Made by a program: the position numbers and the translations under genes. From contig CAJTZE010000042.1 in the NCBI GenBank assembly GCA_910584265.1, positions 1-29,159 of the forward strand: 29,159 bases of DNA. Direction: 5' to 3'. Shown here one piece after another: positions 16,775-24,111 of this stretch. Positions within the stretch are counted from its first letter, which is position 1. Each line of letters starts with the position of its first letter. This stretch comes from an uncultured Dorea sp. Lineage in GTDB: Bacteria; Bacillota; Clostridia; Lachnospirales; Lachnospiraceae. Below the pieces are notes generated by a model. The model had not been told where the DNA came from. It made no database searches and saw only the letters and a list, made by a program, of their open reading frames with translations.

Positions 16775-16803
16775 TTGACGAATGAAATTTGGAAAATTAT
16801 ACT
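16775..16803 (+). promoter_or_regulatory. Promoter of the SorC-family regulator
   Basis: TTGACG (16775-16780), 17-base spacer, TATACT (16798-16803), about 30 bases before the regulator's ribosome site. This lets the regulator be made independently of the importer operon. Confidence 0.65.
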
Positions 16804-16840
16804 AAAAGAAATATACATATTTTATACTAAGGAGAACGTC

Positions 16841-17806
16841 ATGGCACTGTCACAGGATTATAAACGCGAGCTGAAAGTTAAGGCGGCATATTACTATTAT
16901 AAAAAAGATATGAAACTTGCAGATATCGCAGATGAACTGAATATTTCCAGGGTAACTCTTAATAAATTATTGAAAGAAGCAATGGAGGAAGGTATCATTC
17001 GAATAGATATCATTGATCAAGATAATACGATTGGCATATTAGAGATGCAGCAATCTGTAAAAGAACGATTCGAATTGATGGATATTGTTATTGTTAATTC
17101 CACGACTGGAAGCTATTATGATGTTGCTCATGCAGCTGCCCGTATAGTAGACGGCATGATGCGGGATGGAATTAAAATTTCCCTGACATGGGGCGCTACA
17201 CTGGAACTTTTGGTAGATTTCCTGAACGGAAGCAATCATATTAAAGATATAGAGGTGTATACTTTAGTAGGAGCTCAAGGACGAATCGGGATGAAAATGC
17301 AGCCTAATACAATTGCGCAGAATCTTCTTGGAAAATATAAAGGAACAGGTTATGTTGTAAATGCACCTTTTATATGTGAAACTGTTGAAACTGCACAAAG
17401 TATTATGCGTGATGGTTCTTTTACAGAAATCGTAGATAAAGCACGAGAATCTGATATTACATTGGTTGGAATTGGACCGACACCAAATACGGCGGCCAGC
17501 ATTTCTGATATGCGTTATGACATTGAAACGGTCAAAGAACTAAAGAATAGTAATGTGTGTGGAGATATCTGTTCTAATTTCTATGATATTTATGGTAATC
17601 TTACTAATAATTCATTATGTGACAGATTTGTAAAGGTGAGTCTTGATGAATTAAAACAGCATAAGAATGTTGTTGGAATTGCAAGCGGCGACCATAAAGT
17701 TGCATCTATTCTTGGCGCATTGAATGGCGGCTATCTTGACACACTTATTACAGACAGAAGTACGATGGTTAGTGTGTTGGAGATGGCTGACCGGCTGGGA
17801 TTATAA
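16841..17806 (+). CDS. SorC-family sugar-binding transcriptional regulator
   Basis: 321 residues from the ATG at 16841 (AAGGAG site); upstream in-frame codons from 16748 lack one. A helix-turn-helix at about 25-46 (LADIADELNISRVTLNKLL) precedes the sugar-phosphate-binding effector domain (about 60-320) of the SorC/DeoR-like family (CggR, SorC). Such proteins bind a phosphorylated sugar and act as repressor or activator. It is likely to control the importer operon, and perhaps the divergent GRE and dehydrogenase units, through the TTTTGTAA-type motifs. That link is inferred from position only. Confidence 0.92.
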   Translation: MALSQDYKRELKVKAAYYYYKKDMKLADIADELNISRVTLNKLLKEAMEEGIIRIDIIDQDNTIGILEMQQSVKERFELMDIVIVNSTTGSYYDVAHAAARIVDGMMRDGIKISLTWGATLELLVDFLNGSNHIKDIEVYTLVGAQGRIGMKMQPNTIAQNLLGKYKGTGYVVNAPFICETVETAQSIMRDGSFTEIVDKARESDITLVGIGPTPNTAASISDMRYDIETVKELKNSNVCGDICSNFYDIYGNLTNNSLCDRFVKVSLDELKQHKNVVGIASGDHKVASILGALNGGYLDTLITDRSTMVSVLEMADRLGL

Positions 17807-17850
17807 GATTATTAACGGATGTTCCTAAGATATAACGGGAGGATACAGAT

Positions 17851-18176
17851 GTGGATAAACTATATGACGTAACTGCGGGGGAACTGCTGATTGATTTTAT
17901 AATGGCAGGACAAAGCTGAATAAAAAGACGGCATTTCCCGGTAAGGTTGGCAATGATCAGTTTGGAAAGCTTCTGAAGACAACGATTGAGGAAGCAGGGA
18001 TCGAGTCCAGAGGTCTTCTTATGGATGATAAGATACCAACAACACTGGCATTTGTTCACACTTTCCCGGATGGAGACCGAGACTTTTCCTTCTACCGCAA
18101 ACCGGGAGCAGATAAGATGATTGAAGAGGATGAAGTATGCTATGATCCGAGTTTGCCGCTTCTTAAACATAAATAA
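17851..18176 (+). pseudogene. PfkB-family sugar kinase (fructokinase-like) remnant
   Basis: Behind a GGGAGG site, GTG at 17851 opens a frame with a fructokinase N-terminus (DKLYDVTA, then GELLIDF), ending at TGA 17917-17919. The next recognisable block is in another frame (17913-18176): KKTAF, then GKVGNDQFG, a VPTTLAFVH-like strand, and FPDGDRDFSFYRKPGAD. After that the frame jumps to a CYDPSL stretch resembling the usual DPNLR region and stops. About 30 residues are missing near the start, a second block in the middle, and the whole catalytic C-terminal half (family length about 320). It is therefore inactive. Right behind the start codon, ATGTGGAT looks like a TG duplication of ATGGAT. A terminator follows. 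Confidence 0.85.
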
Positions 18177-18196
18177 GTAAAAGTTTTCTTTATTTT

Positions 18197-18219
18197 GCAA
18201 GGTTTTCCTTGCTTTTTTT
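18197..18219 (+). terminator. Rho-independent terminator closing the sugar locus
   Basis: GCAAGG-TTTT-CCTTGC followed by seven T. A textbook terminator after the kinase remnant. Confidence 0.9.
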
Positions 18220-18259
18220 ATTGTTTTAGGCGATAGGTCTATTTATGGAGGCGCTGACT

Positions 18260-18310
18260 ATGTCGCACGGTTGCAAAATCCGCCGCGCCAGCGTACTGAC
18301 GGAAGATTAG
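18260..18310 (+). CDS. Possible 16-residue peptide, GC-rich and of unknown status
   Basis: ATG at 18260 follows GGAGG by seven bases; the frame runs 16 codons to TAG at 18308 and is rich in Cys, Arg and His-type codons. It may be a leader peptide, or a chance frame in a decayed stretch. The interval 18220-18438 has no other gene. Confidence 0.2.
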   Translation: MSHGCKIRRASVLTED

Positions 18311-18438
18311 CAGAGGTGATAATTATTCTTGACAAGGAAGAAGATATGCAAGTAATATGGAAAAGTAAATCAACGAAGCGGTAAAGCGGTTGAATTACAT
18401 CAGTATGTCAATACATGGAAAAGAGTCTGGAGGAGAAT

Positions 18439-19605
18439 ATGGAGAGATTTGAGTTGATTGCGCCCTGCCATTTTGGACTTGAAGCAGTTTTAAAGAGAGA
18501 GATTACAGAGCTTGGCTATGAGATTTCTGAGGTGGAGGACGGACGGGTCAGTTTTTATGGAGACGCCCAGGCGGTCTGTCAGGCGAATATGTTCCTGCGT
18601 ACGGCAGAGCGGGTGCTGCTCAAGGCAGGGAGCTTCCGGGCAGTTACCTTTGAGGAGCTATTTGACCAGACGAAAGCGCTTCCCTGGGAGGCGTACATAC
18701 CGAAGAATGGGAAATTCTGGGTGGCGAAGGCTGCGTCTGTAAAAAGCAGGCTGTTCAGTCCCTCTGATATTCAATCCATTATGAAGAAGGCGATGGTAAA
18801 GAGGCTTCAGGAGCGTTATCATGTGGAATGGTTTTCGGAGGATGGGGCATCCTATCCGGTCCGGGTGTTTATAAAGAAGGATATCGTAACGGTAGGGATC
18901 GATACCTCCGGCACGTCTCTGCATAAGAGAGGTTACCGAGAGGTGTCGGGAAAGGCGCCGATCACAGAGACGCTGGCAGCAGCGCTGATTATGCTGACTC
19001 CGTGGAAGAAAGACAGGATTTTAGTGGATCCCTTCTGTGGCAGCGGAACCTTTCCTATAGAGGCTGCAATGATGGCGGCCGGAATCGCACCAGGCATGAA
19101 CCGTTCCTTTGTTTCGGAGGAATGGGCAAACCTGGTGCCAAAGAAGAATTGGTATGACGCGGTGGAAGAGGCCAATGATCTGATAAAGGATGATATCGAT
19201 GTGGATATTCAGGGATATGATATAGATCCTGCGGTTATCAAGGTGGCGAGAAGGAATGCAAGAGAGGCGGAAGTGGAGCATCTGATCCATTTTCAGGAAA
19301 GAGATGTAAAGGAGCTGAGGCATCCGAAGAAATATGGCTTTGTGATTACGAATCCGCCTTATGGGGAACGGCTGGAGGATAAAAGGGATCTTCCGAAGCT
19401 GTATCAGACATTCGGGGAGAGCTGTCGTCTGCTGGATTCCTGGTCAGTCTATATGATTACCGGCTATGAGGATGCAGAGCGGTATTTTGGACGGAAGGCG
19501 GACAAGAACCGTAAGATATATAATGGAATGCTGAAGACTTATTTCTATCAGTTTCCGGGTCCAAAGCCGCCCGGGAAAAGAAGTCTTGGGACAGATGGGG
19601 CTTAA
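18439..19605 (+). CDS. THUMP-domain class I SAM RNA methyltransferase (RlmL-type)
   Basis: The start at 18439 is set by TGGAGGAG directly upstream; the ATG at 18415 lacks a site. 388 residues. An N-terminal ferredoxin-like/THUMP region (about 1-155) binds RNA. The methyltransferase domain has the SAM loop DPFCGSGTF (197-205) and the catalytic NPPYGE (305-310) of N2-guanine and N6-adenine methylases. It corresponds to the methylase half of E. coli RlmL and to Bacillus YpsC, expected to modify 23S rRNA. Housekeeping gene; it is more GC-rich than the sugar locus to its left. Confidence 0.92.
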   Translation: MERFELIAPCHFGLEAVLKREITELGYEISEVEDGRVSFYGDAQAVCQANMFLRTAERVLLKAGSFRAVTFEELFDQTKALPWEAYIPKNGKFWVAKAASVKSRLFSPSDIQSIMKKAMVKRLQERYHVEWFSEDGASYPVRVFIKKDIVTVGIDTSGTSLHKRGYREVSGKAPITETLAAALIMLTPWKKDRILVDPFCGSGTFPIEAAMMAAGIAPGMNRSFVSEEWANLVPKKNWYDAVEEANDLIKDDIDVDIQGYDIDPAVIKVARRNAREAEVEHLIHFQERDVKELRHPKKYGFVITNPPYGERLEDKRDLPKLYQTFGESCRLLDSWSVYMITGYEDAERYFGRKADKNRKIYNGMLKTYFYQFPGPKPPGKRSLGTDGA

Positions 19606-19682
19606 GCGCCTGGCTGTAGAAAAAAGGCAGGCAGGCCCGGTGGGGCAGAACAGGAAGCGATCTGATTTATGGAAGGGATGGT

Positions 19683-20318
19683 ATGATGGAAAAATTAATA
19701 TTTGCTACGGGCAATGCCCATAAGATGGTAGAAATACGTATGATACTCTCGAATCTGGGAATGGAGATATTATCCCAGAAAGAAGCGGGGATTACTGCCG
19801 ATATCGTGGAGGATGGGACGACCTTTGAGGAAAACGCTATGATAAAGGCGACCGGGATCAGGGAAATTGCCGCGAAGAATCAGGAGTATGAGAACTGTAT
19901 CGTATTGGCGGATGATTCCGGCTTAGAGATTGATTACCTGAATAAAGAGCCTGGGATTTATTCGGCGAGATATATGGGAGAAGATACCTCCTATGATATT
20001 AAGAATCGCGAGCTGCTCCGGCGGCTTGAGGGCGTGCCGGATAAGAAGCGCACCGCCAGATTCGTATGCGCCATTGCGGCGGCGTTCCCAAACGGAGAGA
20101 CGAAGGTAGTCAGAGGAACCATGGAAGGGAGAATCGGATATGAGATTGCCGGAGAGAACGGATTTGGCTATGATCCGATCTTCTATCTGCCGGAATACGG
20201 CTGCGCCAGCGCCGAGCTTGCGCCGGAAAAGAAAAATGAACTGAGCCATAGGGGAGAAGGACTGCGGAAGATGAGACGAATCATCGAGGAGGTTCAGAGG
20301 GAAGGGAAAGGCGTCTAA
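19683..20318 (+). CDS. rdgB: XTP/dITP diphosphatase (RdgB/HAM1 family)
   Basis: 211 residues. ATG 19683 or 19686 follows GGAAGGGAT. The family motifs ATGNAHK (8-14) and LADDSGLEID (75-84) are intact, as is the substrate-binding FGYDPIF near residue 160. It hydrolyses non-canonical purine triphosphates such as XTP and dITP to monophosphates, protecting DNA and RNA. It lies 77 bases after the methyltransferase gene, likely in the same transcript, and a terminator overlaps its stop codon. Confidence 0.94.
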   Translation: MMEKLIFATGNAHKMVEIRMILSNLGMEILSQKEAGITADIVEDGTTFEENAMIKATGIREIAAKNQEYENCIVLADDSGLEIDYLNKEPGIYSARYMGEDTSYDIKNRELLRRLEGVPDKKRTARFVCAIAAAFPNGETKVVRGTMEGRIGYEIAGENGFGYDPIFYLPEYGCASAELAPEKKNELSHRGEGLRKMRRIIEEVQREGKGV

Positions 20319-20338
20319 GCGATAAGCTTAGGCGTTTT
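20312..20338 (+). terminator. Terminator overlapping the rdgB stop
   Basis: CGTCTAAGC pairs with GCTTAGGCG (one G-U pair) around GATAA, followed by TTTTCT. The 5' arm contains the rdgB stop codon. Confidence 0.75.
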
Positions 20339-20378
20339 CTGATTTCCTCCGCGTCCGCTAATACATACTTCCGAGTAT

Positions 20379-20418
20379 CCCGTAATGCACGCCATTTCGG
20401 GCAGGCGGACTTCGTCCG
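20379..20418 (-). terminator. Two hairpins right after the HAD gene, weak terminator candidate
   Basis: On the minus strand CGGAC-GAA-GTCCG (20418-20406) starts one base after the stop codon, then CCCG-A-AATG pairs with CATT-A-CGGG (20401-20379) with one A-A mismatch. No T-tract follows, so termination is uncertain. Confidence 0.35.
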
Positions 20419-21081
20419 TCAAGGTATAAAAAGCTTTCTGCATAATCCAGGAGTAATATCTGTCATAGATGAGACAACGATGTCGGCATTTCTCAAATTT
20501 TGTCCGCCAAAGGAAGACTGATAACCAATCACATGCATTCCGGCCCTTTTGGCGGCCAGGATTCCGGGGGCTGCGTCTTCAATGACTAGGCATGCTTCCG
20601 GTTTTACACAAAGTTTGCAGGCAGCTTTTAGGAATACCTCCGGATTTGGTTTTCCATGTTCACACTCGTCTCCTGCTGAGACTATGGCATTTATATACCG
20701 TCGGATATTTACGGCATCCATAACGGCTCCAATCTCTGCGCCCGGTGAGGATGAGGCGATTGCTAAGAGGATGCCGGACTGATGTAATTCTTCTATTAAT
20801 TCTAGTGTTCCTGGGACGGGAATGCAGCCTTCGGCTGCGATCCGTTTCTTTCGACAGCGTTCCATGCCTGCAATAAAAGTTTCCATGGTAAGACTGTTAA
20901 GATGATATTCTTTATTTAGTAATTCCCATATATGTGAATAGGATACGCCGATCAGCTTTCTGTTAAATTCTTGGGATATGGATATCCCAAAGATAGAAAG
21001 ATAATCATTAACTGCGTAAAAGTATCCGGGTTCCGTATCGACAATCACTCCATCCATATCAAATATAACTGCTTCTGGCAT
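20419..21081 (-). CDS. HAD-superfamily hydrolase, beta-phosphoglucomutase-like
   Basis: 220 residues from the ATG at 21081, which has an AAGGAGG site; frame upstream to 21237 has no start support. HAD motifs: D8 and D10 in FDMDGV, S110-S111 (motif II), K144 in GKPNPEVF and E168-D169 (motif IV). A helical cap lies at about 15-85, as in the beta-phosphoglucomutase/sugar-phosphatase group. It probably acts on a sugar or polyol phosphate. It diverges from the PRD regulator, so it might process the phosphorylated product of the nearby PTS. Substrate unknown. Confidence 0.9.
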   Translation of the reverse strand: MPEAVIFDMDGVIVDTEPGYFYAVNDYLSIFGISISQEFNRKLIGVSYSHIWELLNKEYHLNSLTMETFIAGMERCRKKRIAAEGCIPVPGTLELIEELHQSGILLAIASSSPGAEIGAVMDAVNIRRYINAIVSAGDECEHGKPNPEVFLKAACKLCVKPEACLVIEDAAPGILAAKRAGMHVIGYQSSFGGQNLRNADIVVSSMTDITPGLCRKLFIP

Positions 21082-21132
21082 TTGAGGTTCCTCCTTTGCA
21101 GATCTCAAAATCATCTGTTGGTATGCAGGTTC

Positions 21133-21161
21133 AGTGTAGCAGAGAATGTTGTGTAGTACAA
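21133..21161 (-). promoter_or_regulatory. Promoter of the HAD gene
   Basis: Minus strand TTGTAC (21161-21156), 17-base spacer, TACACT (21138-21133); leader about 45 bases. The palindrome at 21169-21189 lies just upstream of the -35. Confidence 0.5.
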
Positions 21162-21168
21162 ATTCATA

Positions 21169-21189
21169 CTTAGGAAACGATTTCCTAAG
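21169..21189. promoter_or_regulatory. Perfect 9+9 palindrome between HAD and PRD regulator genes
   Basis: Arms CTTAGGAAA and TTTCCTAAG around CGA. Position between divergent promoters suggests an operator, possibly for the PRD regulator. Confidence 0.5.
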
Positions 21190-21207
21190 AGAGCGGAAAT
21201 CGTTGAG

Positions 21208-21237
21208 TTGTCCGAGTGAAATGACAGATGCTATCAT
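21208..21237 (+). promoter_or_regulatory. Weak promoter candidate for the PRD regulator
   Basis: TTGTCC (21208-21213), 18-base spacer, TATCAT (21232-21237). Below consensus; position about 65 bases before the regulator's ribosome site is reasonable. Confidence 0.3.
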
Positions 21238-21311
21238 AAAACCATGATATAAAGCTGTCAGAAAATAAGAAAAGTTGAAAGAAAATTCGTATTTTTTCTG
21301 GGGGTGAAAAA

Positions 21312-23282
21312 ATGTATGACTTGCAGGATAGACACAAAAAAATAATAAATGAGCTAATACGAAGAAATGATTGGGTGAAAGGAAACATACTTGCAGAAAA
21401 GGTGAATGTGACGCCGAGGACCATTCGGTCAGATATTACCGTGATCAATCACATGCTCCAGCCGACAGGATATGGTATCCAGTCCTCAAGAAAGGATGGA
21501 TACCGGATTTGGGGAGATCATGTAGAAAAACTGAATCAGATACTAAGCGATGGTTCGGATATTCCGAACACGCCGAGAGACCGGATTAAAACACTTAGTA
21601 TCCGTCTGCTTCTGGCAGATAAGGACAACGTAGAGTATCTGGATGATCTGGAAGCGGAAATGTATGTCAGCAAAGCAACCTTGGAAAACAGTATTTATAA
21701 GATCAAAGCAGCAATAGAAAACAGAGTTTCTCCGATTTTTCTCCAAAGAGAAAAAGGAAAGATATGGACAGTCGGGGAAGAAGAAACCAAACGGTTTTTA
21801 CTGAAAGAGCTGATCGTTGACCGGACGGAGCCGGATTATTTTGTAATCGAAAAATATGATGATTATTTTGGAAAAGAGGTTCCGGAAAAAATGATGGAGG
21901 TCGTGCTGCGGGCGCTGGAGGACAATAGGCTGGCGATGACGGCAGAGGATACGCTGCATCTGGTGATCTTCCTTGCCATAAAGATAACAAGAGTTTTCCA
22001 GGGGCAAACCTTTGAAGGAGGAAGTTTGGAGCTATCCTCACCGCAGGATATGAATTCCAGGCTGACGCGTTCCATCGTAGAGATTGTCAATGAAGAATTC
22101 CGGGTCATGTTTAATAAAGCGGAGCAGATTGATCTGATGATTCAGATTTCGCTGATGCGCCTGATCAGTGAGAAGGAAATGGATTTTCAGAGCTTAAAAA
22201 ATGATAAAAACCATTATGAATTTATTGTAGATGAGCTGCTTGGGGATATAAAGAAGAACTTTTTCATTGATTTAACCGATGATCTGGAGCTGAAGCAGGG
22301 ATTGATCGCGCATATTCAATACATGATGAAAAAGCGTAGAAAGGATCTTTTAGACAAGAAGACAAACCCAGTATTGACGCTTTTTAAGACAGAATATCCC
22401 TTCGTATTTGATATGGCGCTGTTCATCTATGAGAAGTTTTATGATATTTTTGGGCTGAAGCTTACCGAGGATGAGCTGGGATATGTGGCTGCGTACCTAG
22501 GAGCGGCGATCGTGAAGATGGAAAACAGCGATAGCGCCAATCATATAAAAATGGTGGTAGTAACCGGCTTGAATTACGGCGCCAGCAGGCTTTTGGTAAC
22601 ACGCCTGAAATCTCTGTACGGCAGTATCTGCAATATTGCAGGCCCGTTCTCGCCGTATAACATAAAAGAGGTTGAAAGGCTGGAGCCGGGTATTGTTGTA
22701 TCGACGGAGCCAAAGAAACTGGGGCAGGGGAATCTGTGGGTTCAGATTCAGATTTCACCACTGGTGAATAATCTGGATCAGAATAAAATTACAGAGGCAA
22801 TCCAGAATATCAGGAAAAAGTCTCTCTATGAGAAGCTGCCAAATGATATTCGAAGCTATTTTCGGAAGGAGTTATTTTTTCCGGAGCTGTGTGGAAAAGA
22901 TTATAAGGATATTATTGTGCAGATGGCGTCAGAGCTTATAAATCAGGGTTATGCGGAGAATGTATTTCTTGAGAAGACTCTGGCAAGAGAAGAGATTTCT
23001 TCTACACTGTTTGGAAAGTATATAGCAATGCCGCATCCGATAGAACCGTGTGCAAGGAGTACGGTGATTAGTGTCGGCATATTGAAAGAGCCGATACAGT
23101 GGGGAGAAGGAAGAGTGAGGCTGGTGTTTCTGCTGGCAGTACAGATGGGTGACTTGAAATATCTGAATGGTTTTTTCGAGCTGATCATCCGGCTGATGGC
23201 AAATGAAATGCTTGTGGACAGGCTCTTGAATGCAGAAGACTTTGAGGACTTCAGAGCAATGCTTCCAAATATGACAAAATGA
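21312..23282 (+). CDS. PRD-containing PTS-linked transcriptional regulator (BglG/LicR/MtlR type)
   Basis: 656 residues. Order: N-terminal HTH (about 5-60, VTPRTIRSDI), second HTH/Mga-like region (about 85-160), PRD1 (about 175-285), PRD2 (about 295-405), EIIB-like domain (about 410-500) and fructose/mannitol-type EIIA (about 520-656). The EIIA active His is H575 in MPHP. PRD2 keeps one His (H334), but the second normally present reads AAY; PRD1 has F220 where a His is usual (aligned by eye). The EIIB-like domain has N421 where the phospho-Cys would be. It is probably an activator of the following gat-type genes, set by the phosphorylation state of the PTS. GGGGTG serves as ribosome site. Confidence 0.9.
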   Translation: MYDLQDRHKKIINELIRRNDWVKGNILAEKVNVTPRTIRSDITVINHMLQPTGYGIQSSRKDGYRIWGDHVEKLNQILSDGSDIPNTPRDRIKTLSIRLLLADKDNVEYLDDLEAEMYVSKATLENSIYKIKAAIENRVSPIFLQREKGKIWTVGEEETKRFLLKELIVDRTEPDYFVIEKYDDYFGKEVPEKMMEVVLRALEDNRLAMTAEDTLHLVIFLAIKITRVFQGQTFEGGSLELSSPQDMNSRLTRSIVEIVNEEFRVMFNKAEQIDLMIQISLMRLISEKEMDFQSLKNDKNHYEFIVDELLGDIKKNFFIDLTDDLELKQGLIAHIQYMMKKRRKDLLDKKTNPVLTLFKTEYPFVFDMALFIYEKFYDIFGLKLTEDELGYVAAYLGAAIVKMENSDSANHIKMVVVTGLNYGASRLLVTRLKSLYGSICNIAGPFSPYNIKEVERLEPGIVVSTEPKKLGQGNLWVQIQISPLVNNLDQNKITEAIQNIRKKSLYEKLPNDIRSYFRKELFFPELCGKDYKDIIVQMASELINQGYAENVFLEKTLAREEISSTLFGKYIAMPHPIEPCARSTVISVGILKEPIQWGEGRVRLVFLLAVQMGDLKYLNGFFELIIRLMANEMLVDRLLNAEDFEDFRAMLPNMTK

Positions 23283-23298
23283 AAGGAGTGGTGAAGAG

Positions 23299-23784
23299 AT
23301 GAATTTAAGAGATTTGATATATCCTGAATTAGTTTTCACGAATATCAAAGCGGCAGACCGCAATGAAGCATTGAAAAGGCTGACAGGTTCTTTGATGGAA
23401 AAAGGATTTGTAAAGGAAGGCTATTATGAAATGCTGATGGCAAGAGAGGAGGTCTATCCTACAGGTCTGCGGACAGAGCCGTTTGCGGTTGCGGTGCCTC
23501 ATGCAGACCCGGACTGTGTCCTAAAACCGTGTATTGCAATTGCCAGATTAGAGAAGCCTGTGGAGTTTGACGAGATGGGAAACGAGAGTCAGACCGTACA
23601 GGTAAAATATATTTTTAATCTGGTTCTGCAGAAGATGGATCAGCAGCTAGAGCTGCTGCAGACGGTGATCGGTGTTTTTTCAGACAGGGATTTGATGAAA
23701 CGCCTTGAAACAGAAACCAGGCCGGATAAAATAGCTGAGATTCTATGCGGGATGGAACAGGAAACTGACAGGCTGGGAGAGTAA
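23299..23784 (+). CDS. PTS EIIA, fructose/galactitol type
   Basis: 161 residues. The phospho-accepting His is H68 in AVPHAD. It accepts phosphate from HPr and passes it to EIIB. It starts 16 bases after the regulator with an AAGGAG site, so it is in the same unit. The similarity is to GatA-type proteins, but substrate specificity lies in EIIC. Confidence 0.91.
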   Translation: MNLRDLIYPELVFTNIKAADRNEALKRLTGSLMEKGFVKEGYYEMLMAREEVYPTGLRTEPFAVAVPHADPDCVLKPCIAIARLEKPVEFDEMGNESQTVQVKYIFNLVLQKMDQQLELLQTVIGVFSDRDLMKRLETETRPDKIAEILCGMEQETDRLGE

Positions 23785-23798
23785 AAGGAGGAAAAAGA

Positions 23799-24095
23799 AT
23801 GGTACCTACAATATTAATCTGCTGTGCAAGCTCGATTGCGACATCTACCGTTGTCGCGTATAAGGTGAGGGAGGCATTAGAGGAAAATGGGCTGGAGGCG
23901 AATGTAATCCAGAGCTCCTTTGCAGAGATGAACGCGAAGGTGGAAATGACGAATCCGGATCTTATTATGGTGACAGGAACGGTGACTGTGCCAGAGGGCA
24001 TACCGAGGATTGTGGCGACGCCGCTGCTTACCGGCATCGGAGCAGGAAAAGTAATCGAGGAGATGGTCGAGGTTATAAAAAAGGTAGAGAAATAG
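23799..24095 (+). CDS. PTS EIIB, galactitol type
   Basis: 98 residues, typical of a GatB-like single-domain protein. The phosphocysteine is expected at C9, in C-ASSIATS, matching the C-xxx-ATS loop of GatB. A second Cys (C8) directly precedes it. AAAGGAGG lies before the ATG. It carries phosphate from EIIA to the substrate held by EIIC. Confidence 0.91.
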   Translation: MVPTILICCASSIATSTVVAYKVREALEENGLEANVIQSSFAEMNAKVEMTNPDLIMVTGTVTVPEGIPRIVATPLLTGIGAGKVIEEMVEVIKKVEK

Positions 24096-24111
24096 CAGAG
24101 GAGGAGAGAAG

